Assembly (NCBI GenBank): GCA_964017195.1
Contig: OZ024891.1
Span: forward strand, 1,562,394-1,626,393
Length of the DNA stretch: 64,000 nt
Direction: 5' to 3'
Source: Siderastrea radians
Taxonomy: Eukaryota > Cnidaria > Anthozoa > Scleractinia > Rhizangiidae
In this document: positions 23,248-37,000 of the stretch, in pieces
Layout: each line of letters opens with the position of its first letter
Numbering within the stretch: position 1 is the stretch's first letter
Made by a program: the position numbers and the translations under genes
Notes under the pieces: generated by a model
The model's input: only the letters and a program-made list of their open reading frames with translations
Database searches by the model: none
Told to the model about the DNA's origin: nothing

Positions 23248-24973
23248 ATGAATTTCTGGATTTACCTCTCTGCCATTGCATTGCATCTTGCGGCTTTTGA
23301 TACACGTAAGTGGTTAGATTCAAGGTTAAGAACTTTCGTGATGAGAATGTTGACAATGTTCCTTTTTTTAACAATTTTTTAGATCAAAACTTGGTTCCCG
23401 GGTTCTTCGTGATCCTCAGTGAAGAAGTCTGCATAAATTTCGATTTTGAAGTTGGCGCACTCTACTGAAGCCGTGATTCCGTTTTGTTTTTCATGAACTC
23501 TATAATACTTCGACAGCCAACGGGGTAACGGAAGCCCCGCTTCCCCCACCCTCCACTCCCGTCCATTCAAAACAATTTTGAACTGGTTCATAAAGAAGGA
23601 AGATAAATTAAACGTAACGTTACTGTTTCTGTTCAGACCTGGGTTAGCGGGAAATTCAGGCCTAAGCAAAGGTACGTTTCATTCAAGGATCCTGATTCAA
23701 GGAGCTGTAAGTCAAATCTGCGATCAGCTTAAGTATCGTTTGGAACTTCTGCCCACCCCGTTCTTTTTGGACAAAGCACAACCTTTCTTGCGACCCATCG
23801 AATGTTGTTTGAGGGCACCTTTCTTTCCACCCCACCTCACTCTTTATTTGCCTAGTTCGTGGGCCTCCTTATTTCGTCGGGGTCGAGCCGTTTCGGGTCA
23901 CGTGTTCCGAGCAAGCCGTTCGTCTCGGATACGTCAACGAAATGGATTGACCGTGAAGGCCTGGGAAAAAGCCATACAAGAACTAGGCAAACTCTTTATA
24001 TGGCAGTGGAATCTAACTGAACATTCGTAGAGTTCTTTTGTAGACCAACGAAACGATCATGGAATATCTGTTCTTTTACAGTGGCATCAAAGCCCCACAC
24101 CAAATGCGTCCGTTCATACAAAAAAGAAGGATGTTTTAAGGCCAATTCGAAACCTCTGAGCCAGCTACTAATAACTGACAGAGATTCAAGAAGCCCCCAA
24201 AATGACGGACATGCTTTGGACTGGAAGAAATGGGAAGAATCTATTCATAGGTGTGAAGGCAATACCAAATAACATTGATATTTTCATATCTTTTTGCTAT
24301 AATCATTTCATCTTTTAATTGAATGAGAGATACATTATTAAATATTGCCAACACCTGTATTCAAATAGCGGTTTGCTCATGTGCAATACCATGTGCCACT
24401 TTTCTTTTACGCAGTCATGCGCGTACAACAAAGTAAAAGGTTTGCTCATGCGCTATCCAGCTTTGTAAACATAATAAATACCCAGCCGACCCTTTCCACT
24501 ACATGTACAGCCTAGTATTCAGAAACGAAGCAACCATGCTCTTGGGAAATCAGACTTTTCAATACCAACAGTTAACACGGTCACCTTTGGTAAACAGAGC
24601 GTCAGCTATTTAGGCCCAGTGCTATGGTCTAAACTGAGCTCAGAGGTCAAACAATCTGAGACCACACAGGTTTTTAAAACTCGAGTGGGAAGTACGAGAC
24701 TGGATGAACTATTAAAATGACAAAACAGTGCCATTGCTCACTATGTGATAGTTAGTTGTTAGTTCTGAGTTAGTCAATTAGTTAGTAAGTTAGATATTTA
24801 GTTAGTTAGTATTTTCATTACGTTTACTTGAATTATATAGGAAATTATTGTTTATATTGTTTAGACATTAGTGCATTCTTAACAATTTGTAATTAGTATA
24901 TAGTGTGTCCTCAATTAGCACCCTGTCTTTACAGGGTGCTAGATCACTTTGACACAAAAATAAAGTTATTATA

Positions 24974-25006
<33 letters not shown>

Positions 25007-28000
25007 CAATATTATTATTATTATTATAAAACAAGTGTAACATTCAGTTAACGTAGCTTATGGACAATTGCGCAGTTACGCAGATAACTATTACTGTCTG
25101 AGATGACCACGTTTATGTCCAATCTCGTTCCCAGCGTCCTTTCACGTTTTTACCTCAAGTCAGTAAAACCCTCTTAAGAGATTAAGACGATTTCCGCTCA
25201 ACGTTCGAGCAGTAAGTGCAAAAATTAAGTTACCAAAAAAATACTTGCAGCACTGTCACATTTTGAGAACAGATAAGAAGAACTTATCGTTACTTTTGCT
25301 CCCAAGCTGACCCCGCGAGAGAAAATTGGATTTGAATTTATCCATATTTCAATTAAAAAGACGCTTCATGTCAGTTGAAAACAAAATGGCGCCCGTTTTT
25401 AGCATACTTTTACGAGATTTGAAATTAATTTTCTTGAGAATGCTTGAGAATTTCATCGCGGGGTCACCTGGGCAAGTGAACTAGAGTGAGATGTTTCAAA
25501 TAGCATTTAAAATGTTACCGTGTTATGCGTAGTTTTTTGGTAAATATTTTTTGCACTTATTGCTCGAACGTTGAGCGGAATCCGTCTTAATCAGTCTTCT
25601 ACCATTTTATTCAATGCAGCCTGGCCTGCCGCTGTGCCGAGGCAACACGAAAGCGAGGCTACAAAGTGTTTGGACTGCAGAACTATGGAGAATGTTGGAG
25701 TGGGCCTGGTGCGGAAAAAAATTTTCGCCGCGATGGTCCTTCAGACAAGTGTTTGATGATTCTTAGAAACCCTCTTCCTCCCTGCGATAGAAACGATTAC
25801 AGGGAATGTATGGGCCAACCTAATGTGAACTACATATATAGCATAGGCGAGTGAAATGTTTTTTTACGTTCTCTCATAGTCTGCGTCGAAAATCAAAGGA
25901 ATGGTTGGTCTTTATAAACTTAATAACGAAATACTTAATACTCATAAATCGCCTTTGATCAAATCAAATTATGATAGTATCGACGGAGAAAGGTCTGCAA
26001 AGAGTGTTCACTTGTTGTCAGGACGTGATGTGCGTTGATCTATGGGATAGCCACGCGTTTTACCTGGCGCCGAGACAGGCATAAAACTGAGGAAAGTATA
26101 AATGTACGGACAAAGTTTATTTTTACAGCATCCATCGGACGGGCTGCGTCCGCGTGTATTTTGTTCGGGTTTTTTCGACGTGTTCATGCTAGTTGTCAAC
26201 ATAATTTTGAGACGTTAAGGCATTTTTAATGAAACTTAGTATTCTTGAATTGCGAAAAAAAAAATACATAGCTGAATAGCAACGAGGGGAAACCAAAGAA
26301 TACCTGTACTGATCTAATACAAAATAAAATCAAATGAAATTCATAGGGTGCTGGTTCAGAACAAAACGAGTGTGACAACAATCCATGCAAGCACGGAGGC
26401 ACGTGTGTTGAGCTGAAACCAAGTGCATATAAATGCGAGTGCACCAAAGGCTTCACGGGTAATCACTGTGAGACAGGTATGGTTACCATGACGACGATTC
26501 GTGGCCTATTTTCTCAGGCTTGACGATCAAAAGGTTCCGTTTTTTCACGCATCTGCAGAATAAACTAACTTTGAATATTGTGAACACTTGTGTTTAGATG
26601 AAGATGAATGTACGAAGAGTCCATGCAAAAACAGAGGGACCTGTGTGAACACGCCAGGAAGCTTCAGATGTGTTTGTCGTGAAGGGTTTAATGGCAATCT
26701 TTGTGAACGAGGTATTATGCGAAAATGACAGTAACCGCCTAACGCTAATTTTAGTTTAAGACTGGAGCTCAAAAGAAGTCTCTTATTTGGAAGAGGACGC
26801 TTCAGGCTAACATTGCATGAAAAAACCTGGTGCGCCTTTGCTTGGAATCAATTGAAACACTTCTGGAGGAGCCTTTAATTGGAGCCAATCATTAATTCTC
26901 TCAACTGTAGGTTTCGTTGTGACAAAGAGACTATTGGCTATACTGCTAGGTTTCAGTACTTCTAATGCGCGACAACGAGGCTTCCCAACATGCACTCGCC
27001 ATGCACCTCGTGGCACCAGGTCACAGCGAACCATCTTTAACAAATCCAAGTTCTTGATACGAAGCAAAGGTAGTCAAAAAACGGGTCACCCCTGGAGTTA
27101 AAACTTTGTGTACTCCATAAGACATCTCTTTCGACAGTAAATATCTCCCTTTCGGAACTTGAACCGGATGCATTGATTTGTCCCTCTGAAGAAATCAATT
27201 GAGGCGGAAAATTGTCTTAAACAAGGCGGACAGTCGAGGGTAGCCTGAAATTGCTTACGTTAAAAAAACACAGTTTATTACTATCGAATGTAGAGTTAAT
27301 GTTGAGTTTTAAAAATCCAATCCTCAACTTTGTAACGTAATATGTAAACCGGCTTATTATGCAGATGAAGATGAATGCGCGAAGACTCCGTGTAAAAATG
27401 GCGGAACGTGTGTCAACACAGTAGGAAGCTTCAGATGTAAATGTCCCCACCAATTTCAAGGAAATGTCTGCGAACAAGGTATTTATTACTGTTTGCTTAC
27501 AGAGCGTGGTTTTGTTGATTGTTTTCAAAACAAAATAAATGTAAGCACATCAAAGGCAAATATCCAGTGAATCAATGAGATTTTGGAGCAGAAGCAAGCA
27601 ACCGGTGCCAAGTGCGGTAAAGCGCGCACATACCAAATCGTAAGAGTGGACTTTGAGAAAATCGATCAGTATGAATACATCTGCTGCTAGTTGGTTAAGT
27701 CTTCCTATTTCACCCCGATGGGTTAGAGATCATTTTGCACGCGATTTTCCCAAACCAATTGTGGATCACAGTAGACGAAACCGGACACAAATTATGCTCC
27801 TTAAATATACATTGAAAACTGTTCTGACCGGCATTGGAATCTAGTGACAGGACTAGTTTGCAGTGCGAATGATGGTCAGATATCGAGCACTACTCATACC
27901 AATGATTCAACTTCGGCACCAAATAAACATAAAATCTCTTTGAGCCTTGTCGTACTCCTTCAGTTCGTAGATCATCTTTCTCTAAAGTGAAAACTTCTCA

Positions 28001-31000
28001 AGAGTGGCTGAGTGAATTGTATTTAAGCCGTAATTCTACCTTTTCCCTTCACACTGTCCAAAACGGATGTCTCTCTGAATATTTTGACTGGGTTTGAGCT
28101 TTTAGCCCGTTAATGTACGAAAATGACTAATCTAGGGCCGTACGTACACATACGTGACAATAACTCACTAATCAAAATAGTTTATGACTCTCTGTTTTAC
28201 TTTCCTCCAGATTTTGATGAATGCGGGGGAAAGCCATGCAAGAATGGAGCCACGTGTGTAAATACTGTTGGCGGGTTCCGATGCAAGTGTCCCGCGGGAT
28301 TTAAAGGCCAACTGTGTGAGCTAGGTAAATAGTGTGTGGTGTAAAACTTGGCCCTTAAAAAGTAAGTAAGTAAGAAACTTTATTTACGTGTCAAACCATG
28401 TAGCTTGGGATAACCCCATACTAATTAGGGGACACAAAATAACAACATACAAAACTTAAGATAGAAACAAAAATGTAATAAAACTATTAAACAAACTCGG
28501 TAAATGTGCGCAAATTACTATCTATTGCTGTATGTACACACAAATGGCAATAATGAATCAAAAAACTATTTGATGGCTCTGTCATTTACCTTGTTACAGA
28601 TCTTGATGAATGCAATGGAAAGCCATGCAAGAATGGAGCCACGTGTATAAATACTGTTGGCGGGTTTCGATGCATGTGTCCCGCAGGATTTAAAGGCCAA
28701 CTGTGTGAGCTTGGTAAATAGTGTGTGGGGTAAATAACTTGACCTTTACTCTGTAAATGTGTGCAAATTACTATCCATTGCTGTACGCACGCACAAATGG
28801 CAATACCGTGTGGCACTAATTTTTGCGGTTTTTTACAATCCGCAAAAACAAGTTCCTGCGAAAAAAATTTCCCTCAAAAACTTGCTCCGCAAAAATTTTC
28901 TCCATAGCGATCGCCTTTTACATCTAATGTAAAATCATTTTTGTGGCTAGTTACTTGAATCGTTTCTTTCGTTTGAGAAACAAAACGAAATCACAAATGA
29001 AACGATGAAATTACAGTCGGTCCACTACAAGTATTTAGCTGTTGAAAGCTTTAAGAAGGTATTAACTGAAAACATGTTATACATCTTCATGTTGTTCACC
29101 CAGGAGCCCATGTTCACTGCATTCGATTGTTTGTACTTAAAAATAATTATAATTGTAATTCCAAATAGAAGGCAACTTTTTGACAATCGCAAAAATTAAT
29201 TCCCAGCTAGAAAAATCTGTTTTTCCCAATCGCAAAAATTGGCTCCCGTAAAACACAAAAAATTGCCCATTCGCAAAATTAAACTCCCGCAAAATTTTAG
29301 TGCTAACACGGTAATCCACTGATTTACTTTGTTCCAGATCTTGATGAATGCACAGGAAAGCCATGCAAGAATGGAGCCACATGTGCAAATACTGTTGGCG
29401 GGTTCCAATGCAAGTGTCCCGCGGGATTTAAGGGCAAACTGTGTGAGACAGGTAGGGGACGTATGAATTCAAAACGCCGTGTGGAAAGATCGTGACGGCT
29501 CTAAACATACGTACGAAATTTGTTCAAGTACTGTTGTACCGTTTTAGAGGATACTGAAAGCAAGCTTGCCAACCGGGCTCAACAACTCTCCTACGTTATT
29601 TTAACGTTTAAGAACACGATTAGGCGAAAATTATGAAGAACATGATGAGGTACTGGTAATCATTACCTGTAGTAAGACAACCCGGTAATATTTGAAGCTA
29701 CACTAACCCACAACCAACGACCAAGTAAGATGCCATTTACAACATTCGTCCGTTTTTCACTGTAAGTGTATGTGTAAGTTTCAGCTTTAGTATGGTCCTA
29801 GGAACTTATTAACCTCTGACTGTTTTAAACCGGTTTTGTTTAGATGAAGATGAATGCACGAAGAGTCCATGCAAAAACAGAGGAACCTGTGTGAACACTC
29901 ATGGAAGCTTTAAATGTTTATGTCGTGAGGGTTTTCACGGCAATCTCTGTGAACAAGGTACTTTGTGACCATTATGCCAGTGACATATCGTTAACCTGGT
30001 ATTTTTCATAAAACAGTGATACCAATTGCAAGTCACTGATTTTACCTCTTTTTGAAACTTCGATTCCCTTGCCTTTCGTCTAGATTATTTAATTAATATT
30101 CACGGAAAAAATCTCTGAATGAAATGATGACGGCCATCGCAGAACCTGAAAAAAGTCAGGCTTGAACGGGTAAAAAATGTTGGCCAAAGAGAGATTTTTC
30201 ACACCTCGCTCGCCAAGGGGCGGACGTAAACAGGAAAACAAAGTCTCAAATTAAAAAAGCCTCTGGGGATGCCGAAGCCGGCATAAGGCTCGACAAATAC
30301 GGAGTGTTTTCATATCAGTTTTAATTATGCTCATCCTGTGTAGTTGTAGATGCTTGTCAAAGTAGTCCTTGTCTAAATGGGGGCAGCTGTGTCAGAAATG
30401 GAAATGGCTTTAAATGCAACTGCGTGAAAGGGTTCATCGGAATACGATGCGAAAAAGGTAAGAAAACATTCCAAGCAGAATTCAGTGCGTAAAACAATCC
30501 TGCGAGTAAGACCCAACGTAATACAGGAGTGGCAACTTAACACATGAGGATCTAAGTTCCCATGATGTGGCTTGCGTACAGGGTAATATGTTATAAAGCG
30601 AGTCATAACAAACTTAGGCCACGAAAAAAATTCTCCACAGGAGATGCAAAATGATGCGAGGGTGTGTCAAATAAAGCTGACAGACTTCAATTAGCAAGGA
30701 GTTTGGAGCACGCTGTTAAAGTAATTATCTTAATTATCCCCACAGAGAATCAAGAAACACAGATATTACGATAACACGCGCGACCCACGTTTAAACACGA
30801 GGCTAAATGTTGCGGTAATGACAGGAGGTACAATTCTTCACGCGGCATCTTTAGAATCAATCCCAACTGTTCGCATGATTCCTTCCATCACATTACATTA
30901 TTAATTACAGAGTATACATTCAAAAGATTTTCTATCACCAGCGTTGACATTTCTGCTCCCGTTCTCGTTGCACGACTGATTGAAACATACAGCTTCCACA

Positions 31001-34000
31001 ATGCAAAATAATGCCGCACTGATTGTATAGAATAAGTATCACCCTAAGTTAAGACACAGAAAGAACTCTCGACGACGCAATTTTCGATGGCCGGTCACGT
31101 GATTTGCAAGAAATGCGCGAGCTTGCGTGACGCGTGTGGTTACCATTGTTTACGCTCAATTGCTCAGCCGTCAATGTTCGCTATGCCTTTTAGTACATTG
31201 TACGATCGCAGGATTTAAGGTTAAATTTTTACAAACTAAGTAATATTCTACTTTGGCGGGACTTTCAAAAGTTAAATAGCGTCATGTTTTCGATCTGCAA
31301 GCCATTCGATGCGCCGCTTTCATGGATGAAGCAGGACTGTCGACGGCATCCTTGCCAGGTTGCCATCTTGCAAGGGTCACAAGCGCATCGCTTGATCCTC
31401 AAAAGAATTGGTATATTCTTACCAAGAACGTCTGTGGTACGCGACCGACAGATTTTGCTAAAAGCGAAATATTTAAGACATTTCCCGACGAGATCCAAAG
31501 CGTTTCAGCGCGGGAACTTTTGCCCGCCAAATCTTCGCACCGCTCGAAGTTTAACAGGATGCCGAGTAATCTGTACGTGGCTTCGACATTTGGTCTATGT
31601 GCTGGTCTCCTGCGACAGAAGGAAATTCCACCAGATAGTCTGGTTCGCTCACCATTATTTAACTCGGTGATCAACATGTTTAACTCCGTGCAGTTAGACA
31701 TGGATCGCGACGGGATCCGGAATTTTGATTCTGGCGGGAATTTCTGCCCAAGCCTGCACTGCTCCCGGCTTAAAGTTGAACTCGAGGAAAGGAAAGCCGT
31801 GATTGAATCTCTCGAGTTGGACCTTAAATCTCTCCAATCTCGAATTAGTGAATTAGAGACCGACATGGAGACGAGTTTCGTTTCCACATCCTCTTCAGAG
31901 CCCTCATCCCCGTCTTCTTCATCCTCGCCATCATGTTCGCCACCATGTTCGCCATCATCTTCATTCAGTTCCATAGAGGACACGAAGAACAGTCCTAACT
32001 TGGGAACAACAACCAGAAAGAGAAGAGTGCTTAACAAGTGCGGTAGAGTGATGGCTTCACTGAGCGATGTCTCACAGAAGTACCAAGAAACAATATCCTG
32101 TGTACTGGGGAACAGTTTTATTTTTGGGGGCGAGGCTGAAAAGGGACAAGTCAGGGATATCATTTCTGGGGTTGTGGAGATGGTCATGGAGGCCAAGGGC
32201 AAGAGAGGCTTCTCTGAGCTTTTGTCTTCAGAAGCAAACGCTCGTGTACTCCAGAGCATGAGAGTTCCCGACTGGGTACTTTTGTACTTCAAGTTACAAG
32301 CGAGGCTTCCGGATTCAGCATGGCAAACACTGCTGAATTTGTCTCAACTTGGAAAAAGTGGGGTAAGTACTTTGTATTAACTTCATCATTATAATAAATA
32401 AAATTATTTATCTGACGTTTAGGGGTGGTGGTACTCGTAGTTTCTTCAGTAGAAATTTGGCTGGTCAGGGCGTCTTGTGGCTTGCATAAGATCTTATTAC
32501 CTTATTGTAAGTTCTTCACTAGTAGAAGAAAAAAAAATTGTTAGAAAATATCCCTGCGCAGAAAATGCCCAATCTAGTTTTGGTATTGATTTAATTAATA
32601 ATTTATTGGTAATGTGATACTGAAATTAATATTTGCTGCTCATAATTTGAATAATTATTGTCCTTTGAAAACTTTGGGCTTGGTCAATTTGCACTTCTTT
32701 GTTTCTTTTTTTTTTCAATCCTTTAATTACATAACTGTAGTCACGGTGTTCCAAGTGCAGAAGACATTAAAAATATTTATATAAATGTGATCATATAACT
32801 TAAGCCCTTTTAAAGCCCATTTTAATTTCGTCTTGTTTTATTTTAGAGGTGTGATGACACACCTTTACTGCTAACCAAGAATGAAATCGCAGCAGTGAAA
32901 AAGCTGGTTTTCTCCATTGTAAGAAAAACAATGAAAATTGCAAAGGTCGATGGTGCAGACTTTGAGGCTTGCGACGTGGACCTCAGCTCCGTTCTAGTGT
33001 GGGCTATACGGGAGCAACGTCTACACTCGCAGGACACAACAGATATGGAATTTAATATTAAACTTGATGGCCGTCCTCTTGGAGGTACGTATTTTATGTG
33101 TCTGTTTTTCTTAAGAAAATGCATGTGCTATGACTATCCATCCAAGTTCATCATAATTACTTATTAAAGCATACATTGTATGTGCCTCACTTCACATATA
33201 TGTAATGACCCAACACACTCTCACAAGCAAATCATGTTATTTTTTCCTCAAGCATTGTTGAGAAGCACATGCTTCTCTAAAAAGTACCTCTCTTGTGCTG
33301 TTTATGTATCTCATTACGTTTTTGTCTCAAATGATTATTATTATTATTATTATTATTATTATTGTTATTATTATTAAATACACTCAAATGCATTTATTAT
33401 TTTCGTATTATGACTGTAAGTGAGATTCATGCTCTATGGCAGTAATATGAATGAACTAATTTTCTCAAACTCATTAATTATGCATTAGGTAATAAACCAA
33501 TTGCCTGGCCCCATTTGGGTCACATTGATGCCCCTTTCTACCCCCGTAAAGAACAGATGAAATGAGGCGTGTTTGGATATCCATACACACCTACTAGTGG
33601 GATTTCCAAACACGTGTGTTTGGAAATCTGAATTAGCAAAAACAATGCAGTGCTTGAATAAAATTAATGTTTAGTACCTTCCATGATAAATTTTTGTTTG
33701 CAGTTAACATTTATGTTTAAATTGGCCAGTTCATGGGATTTACATTTACAGAGCAATTCGTGAACATTGCTAGACACTGTGGACAATTTTTTTTTCTCGA
33801 TTGTACCTAAGACTTGCTGGGAAAGCTACAACTGTTCTTCAAGTCTTCGCACTTGGTGAAGGCAATCTTTGAATTCATGCATTTCCCGAATTGCTAACAG
33901 CCCTTGTTGTTAATATATATCACTTCAATCATGGCAATTCCTTTTTCTTTTGTTTCTCATCGTGTTTACATGATTATTACATTTCTTTTGTTTCTCATCT

Positions 34001-37000
34001 TGTTTACATGATTATAACATTTTCTTGTAGGCAAAGATCAAGTAGCTGTTGGTCTTGCACCCATCGATTTTGAGAACAAGAGTTCAGAAAGTGCCTTATC
34101 CATCTATCCTATTGCCATAGGAAACTGTAAAGAGAAAAGGTCAGGGTAATCATTTCTTTATTTTCTAAACACATACTGTTATGACAGGTGGTAAATAGTT
34201 CTCAAAGCAGTAAACGAGTTTGCAGTTGAACTGCTTGTTAACCTTGGCACGTCTCTTAAAAACAACTGACTGACAGTGACTATTTCATTACAAACAGATC
34301 ACAAACTCTATTTAGGTAACAATTTGAATACACAAGGCAATTTTATATACATATAATTATGTTGGTGTATGTAGAAAAAGTTAACTTGTTTTGAATTGAA
34401 ATTAAGCATTACCCAAAGAGTCGTCAGCAGTGAAACAGAGATATAGCATGTGATATTCATATTATTTTATAAATAAAAGATCAATTTGTGTTTCTCTTTC
34501 AATAGGGCAAATCTAAAACAATTAATCAAGAACCTTAATTGTCAAAAAAATGTCATCAAGAAGCATGGCATTATTGTGGATGGCAAAAAATACAACATCA
34601 CTTTTACAGGTATCCCTTTAAACTTACAGTATAATATGCACAACAAGTATATATGCACACAAGCACCAACGTAACCCAAGTATAACCTTAGGTGGCCACA
34701 TACTTTTTAAATACACTGAAATGGAAAACCAGTCGTTTTAAGAGATCTTTTCTACCTGCTATGACAAAGTTGTAATAAAACAAAGACACTGATTATATGT
34801 TATATAGATATTTCTATTTTTTTTTTATATGTTTTAATGTGAATATTTGTAATGCATTTTTATATTGTTAGGATTTCTTATTGTTTTGTCTTGTATTGAT
34901 TATGCAATTCAGTCTTTTGGCTCTAATGTAATTATTTCGTATTAAACTACTGTATCTATATCTCTATTAGTTTTTTAAAGCTACATTTTGTAATTGTCTC
35001 TTTTTCTTTAATTGTTCCAGTGACTCTTGATTACAAGGCTCTTCTACTTCTACTTAATAAAACAAGTGAAGAGGACTTCCTTCTCGGTGGCAAAGGTTAT
35101 GGCGTTGAATTCTGTGCATTTTGTGATGCAATAAGGGTAATTTTTGTTGATTTTATTCTTATTTAAAGACCATAGTTAATAAAGAAGGATGTACCCACTG
35201 ATTGTTAACCACTTACCATCACTCATGATGAGCTTGAGTGGCTTCAATTGGCATTATCTCAATTCTTTAAATGGTGCTACATTGAAAATTCAGGGCCCCA
35301 TTTCTTAAATTTCCCAATATTTTTTGGGCCCAGAAATAATTAACTATAAAGCTACTTTTTGAGTGCAAAGTCATCCTTGCATTGCTTATAAATTAACTTA
35401 CATGTAGATAGAACTTTTGTTGATTTTGGAAACTATGCAATAAAAGTCTAATTAGAGAAAACAAGTCAAACTGGTTTATCAGCTAAAAACTTCACAACAA
35501 TTCTATATAAATTATTTTGATTGAGAATAACCATGTATGTAGGTCCTGAAAGATATCAGAACTTTTAGGAATCAGGGCTCAGGGCAGTCAATACACAAGG
35601 GCAAGGTGCCAAAGATTTCCCTTATAAGCTACTTTAATTTCTTCACTTCCATTTAGTAAAGAAATTAGTGACAGGCCTGAATAAAACATTTTAAATTAAT
35701 GTCTCTTTAGGCCTGCACATGTCATGGTGCCGACGTAGATGAAACCTGTTTGGATTGTTTGAGGTCAAAAGCCAACATTGGAAGGTATAAGCAACTTGTG
35801 TGGATTTTAAGATACTCAAGGTTTTTAAACTTGGTTTTGAGGTGTTTCAAAGTTCAATGTCTTTCCCTGAAATACACCAGATTCAGAATATTTGGAAACC
35901 CTGTTGTTCTTTGACAGAATTAGTGACCAGTAATTTCTCTTGGATCTTTATTTCAGATGTACGGGTCTCCGGGATGACTTGAACTTCTTGCTGGAAGAAG
36001 ACCTAAACAATGTCAATCTTTGTTCACTTCATTGTGAGATGAGAAATTGTGAACAGCTTTTGGGGTCTCTGGGTTTGTTCGCACATCGCGTAGGAACCCT
36101 TGACAAGTTGAATGAGGCTTTGGATGATTATGGTCCTGAAATCTGTAGGGGATTTCCACGAGTTACTGTGAAAGAACGAAAAGGACAGCAGACTGCAATA
36201 GAAAGGCAGAACATACGTGTGGCCTCTTTTTCAGGTATCCTAGCTGTTAAAAACAATGTAAAGCAGTTTTTCACTTAAGTTTATGTTCTAAATGTGCAGT
36301 TATTAACATCAGTGATGGGATTCATTGAAACATCACATTTTATTACTTATTATCCATTTGTAGGATCTACAGAGAGAGAGATTCTGAAGAACTTTGAAGA
36401 CATCATAGAAAGAGCCCTACCTCTGAATAAAGTTGCATGCTACTATAAAGAGTGCTCTGGAGCTGCAAAGGAAGTCGTTTTGAGTTATGTTACCTTTTTT
36501 GAAGAAAGAAAGTTGGTAGGTGCATGTGATTTACATTATTTGTCCTGCACCTTTTGTGTCTGTTAGGTCATACTTTTAGTCATTAACAAACTTAAAAACA
36601 ATATTTGTTGAATGTATTACTAGTAATATGGATCTTTATTATTTACAGTTTGCAAGTGAGATGCTTAAAAGTGGGACTTTTTTAAGAGATTATGGCTCCA
36701 GACAAGAAAAAGTTGACCTTAATGACACAACAGGTTAATGTCAATGTTGAATTGTTGATTAACAAAACGATCTGAATTTACATGTAGTTGATGGCTATGA
36801 AATGAGGAGACAGCTTACAATCATGTAATTTTATTTAATAAAGGCAGTTGCTTTAACTTCAATCTGCACTTACATTATAGTTGATTAAGTCTACTGTACT
36901 GTAGCTAGGTACTCATCATGTCTCCTTTGCAGTTGCAGACGTTGTAGTCTGTTTGAGGTAGCAGCTCTTTTTTGAAACATAAGGATCAAGTTAAAGTATA

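Larger units (their letters stand above)
24082..25846 (+). other. Cysteine-rich GECWSG domain encoded by two exons of the EGF gene
   Basis: Exon 24082-24250 gives [19 protein letters not shown] and the DWKKW segment. Exon 25620-25846 gives [33 protein letters not shown] and YRECMG. The phase 2 junction (AG/C) joins them cleanly. I recognise this as a domain common in cnidarian extracellular proteins, with the same G-Y-x-x-F-G-x-Q...G-E-C-W-S-G core; a carbohydrate- or matrix-binding role is only a guess. The second exon ends at a GC donor rather than GT. Confidence 0.7.

Noticed and set aside
23379..24030. Overlapping 96-codon minus and 150-codon plus frames between the signal-peptide exon and the next exon
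   Set aside because: No motif, and the phase 1 join from 23305 to 24082 already gives a coherent protein. The sequence after 23384, though preceded by an acceptor-like tract, runs into a stop.
31399..32292. 297-codon minus-strand open frame opposite exon 1 of the RAG1-like gene
   Set aside because: It mirrors the coding strand; the Ser/Pro-rich run becomes acidic Glu/Asp repeats. The plus-strand frame has in-phase splicing to conserved exons, so this is a shadow.
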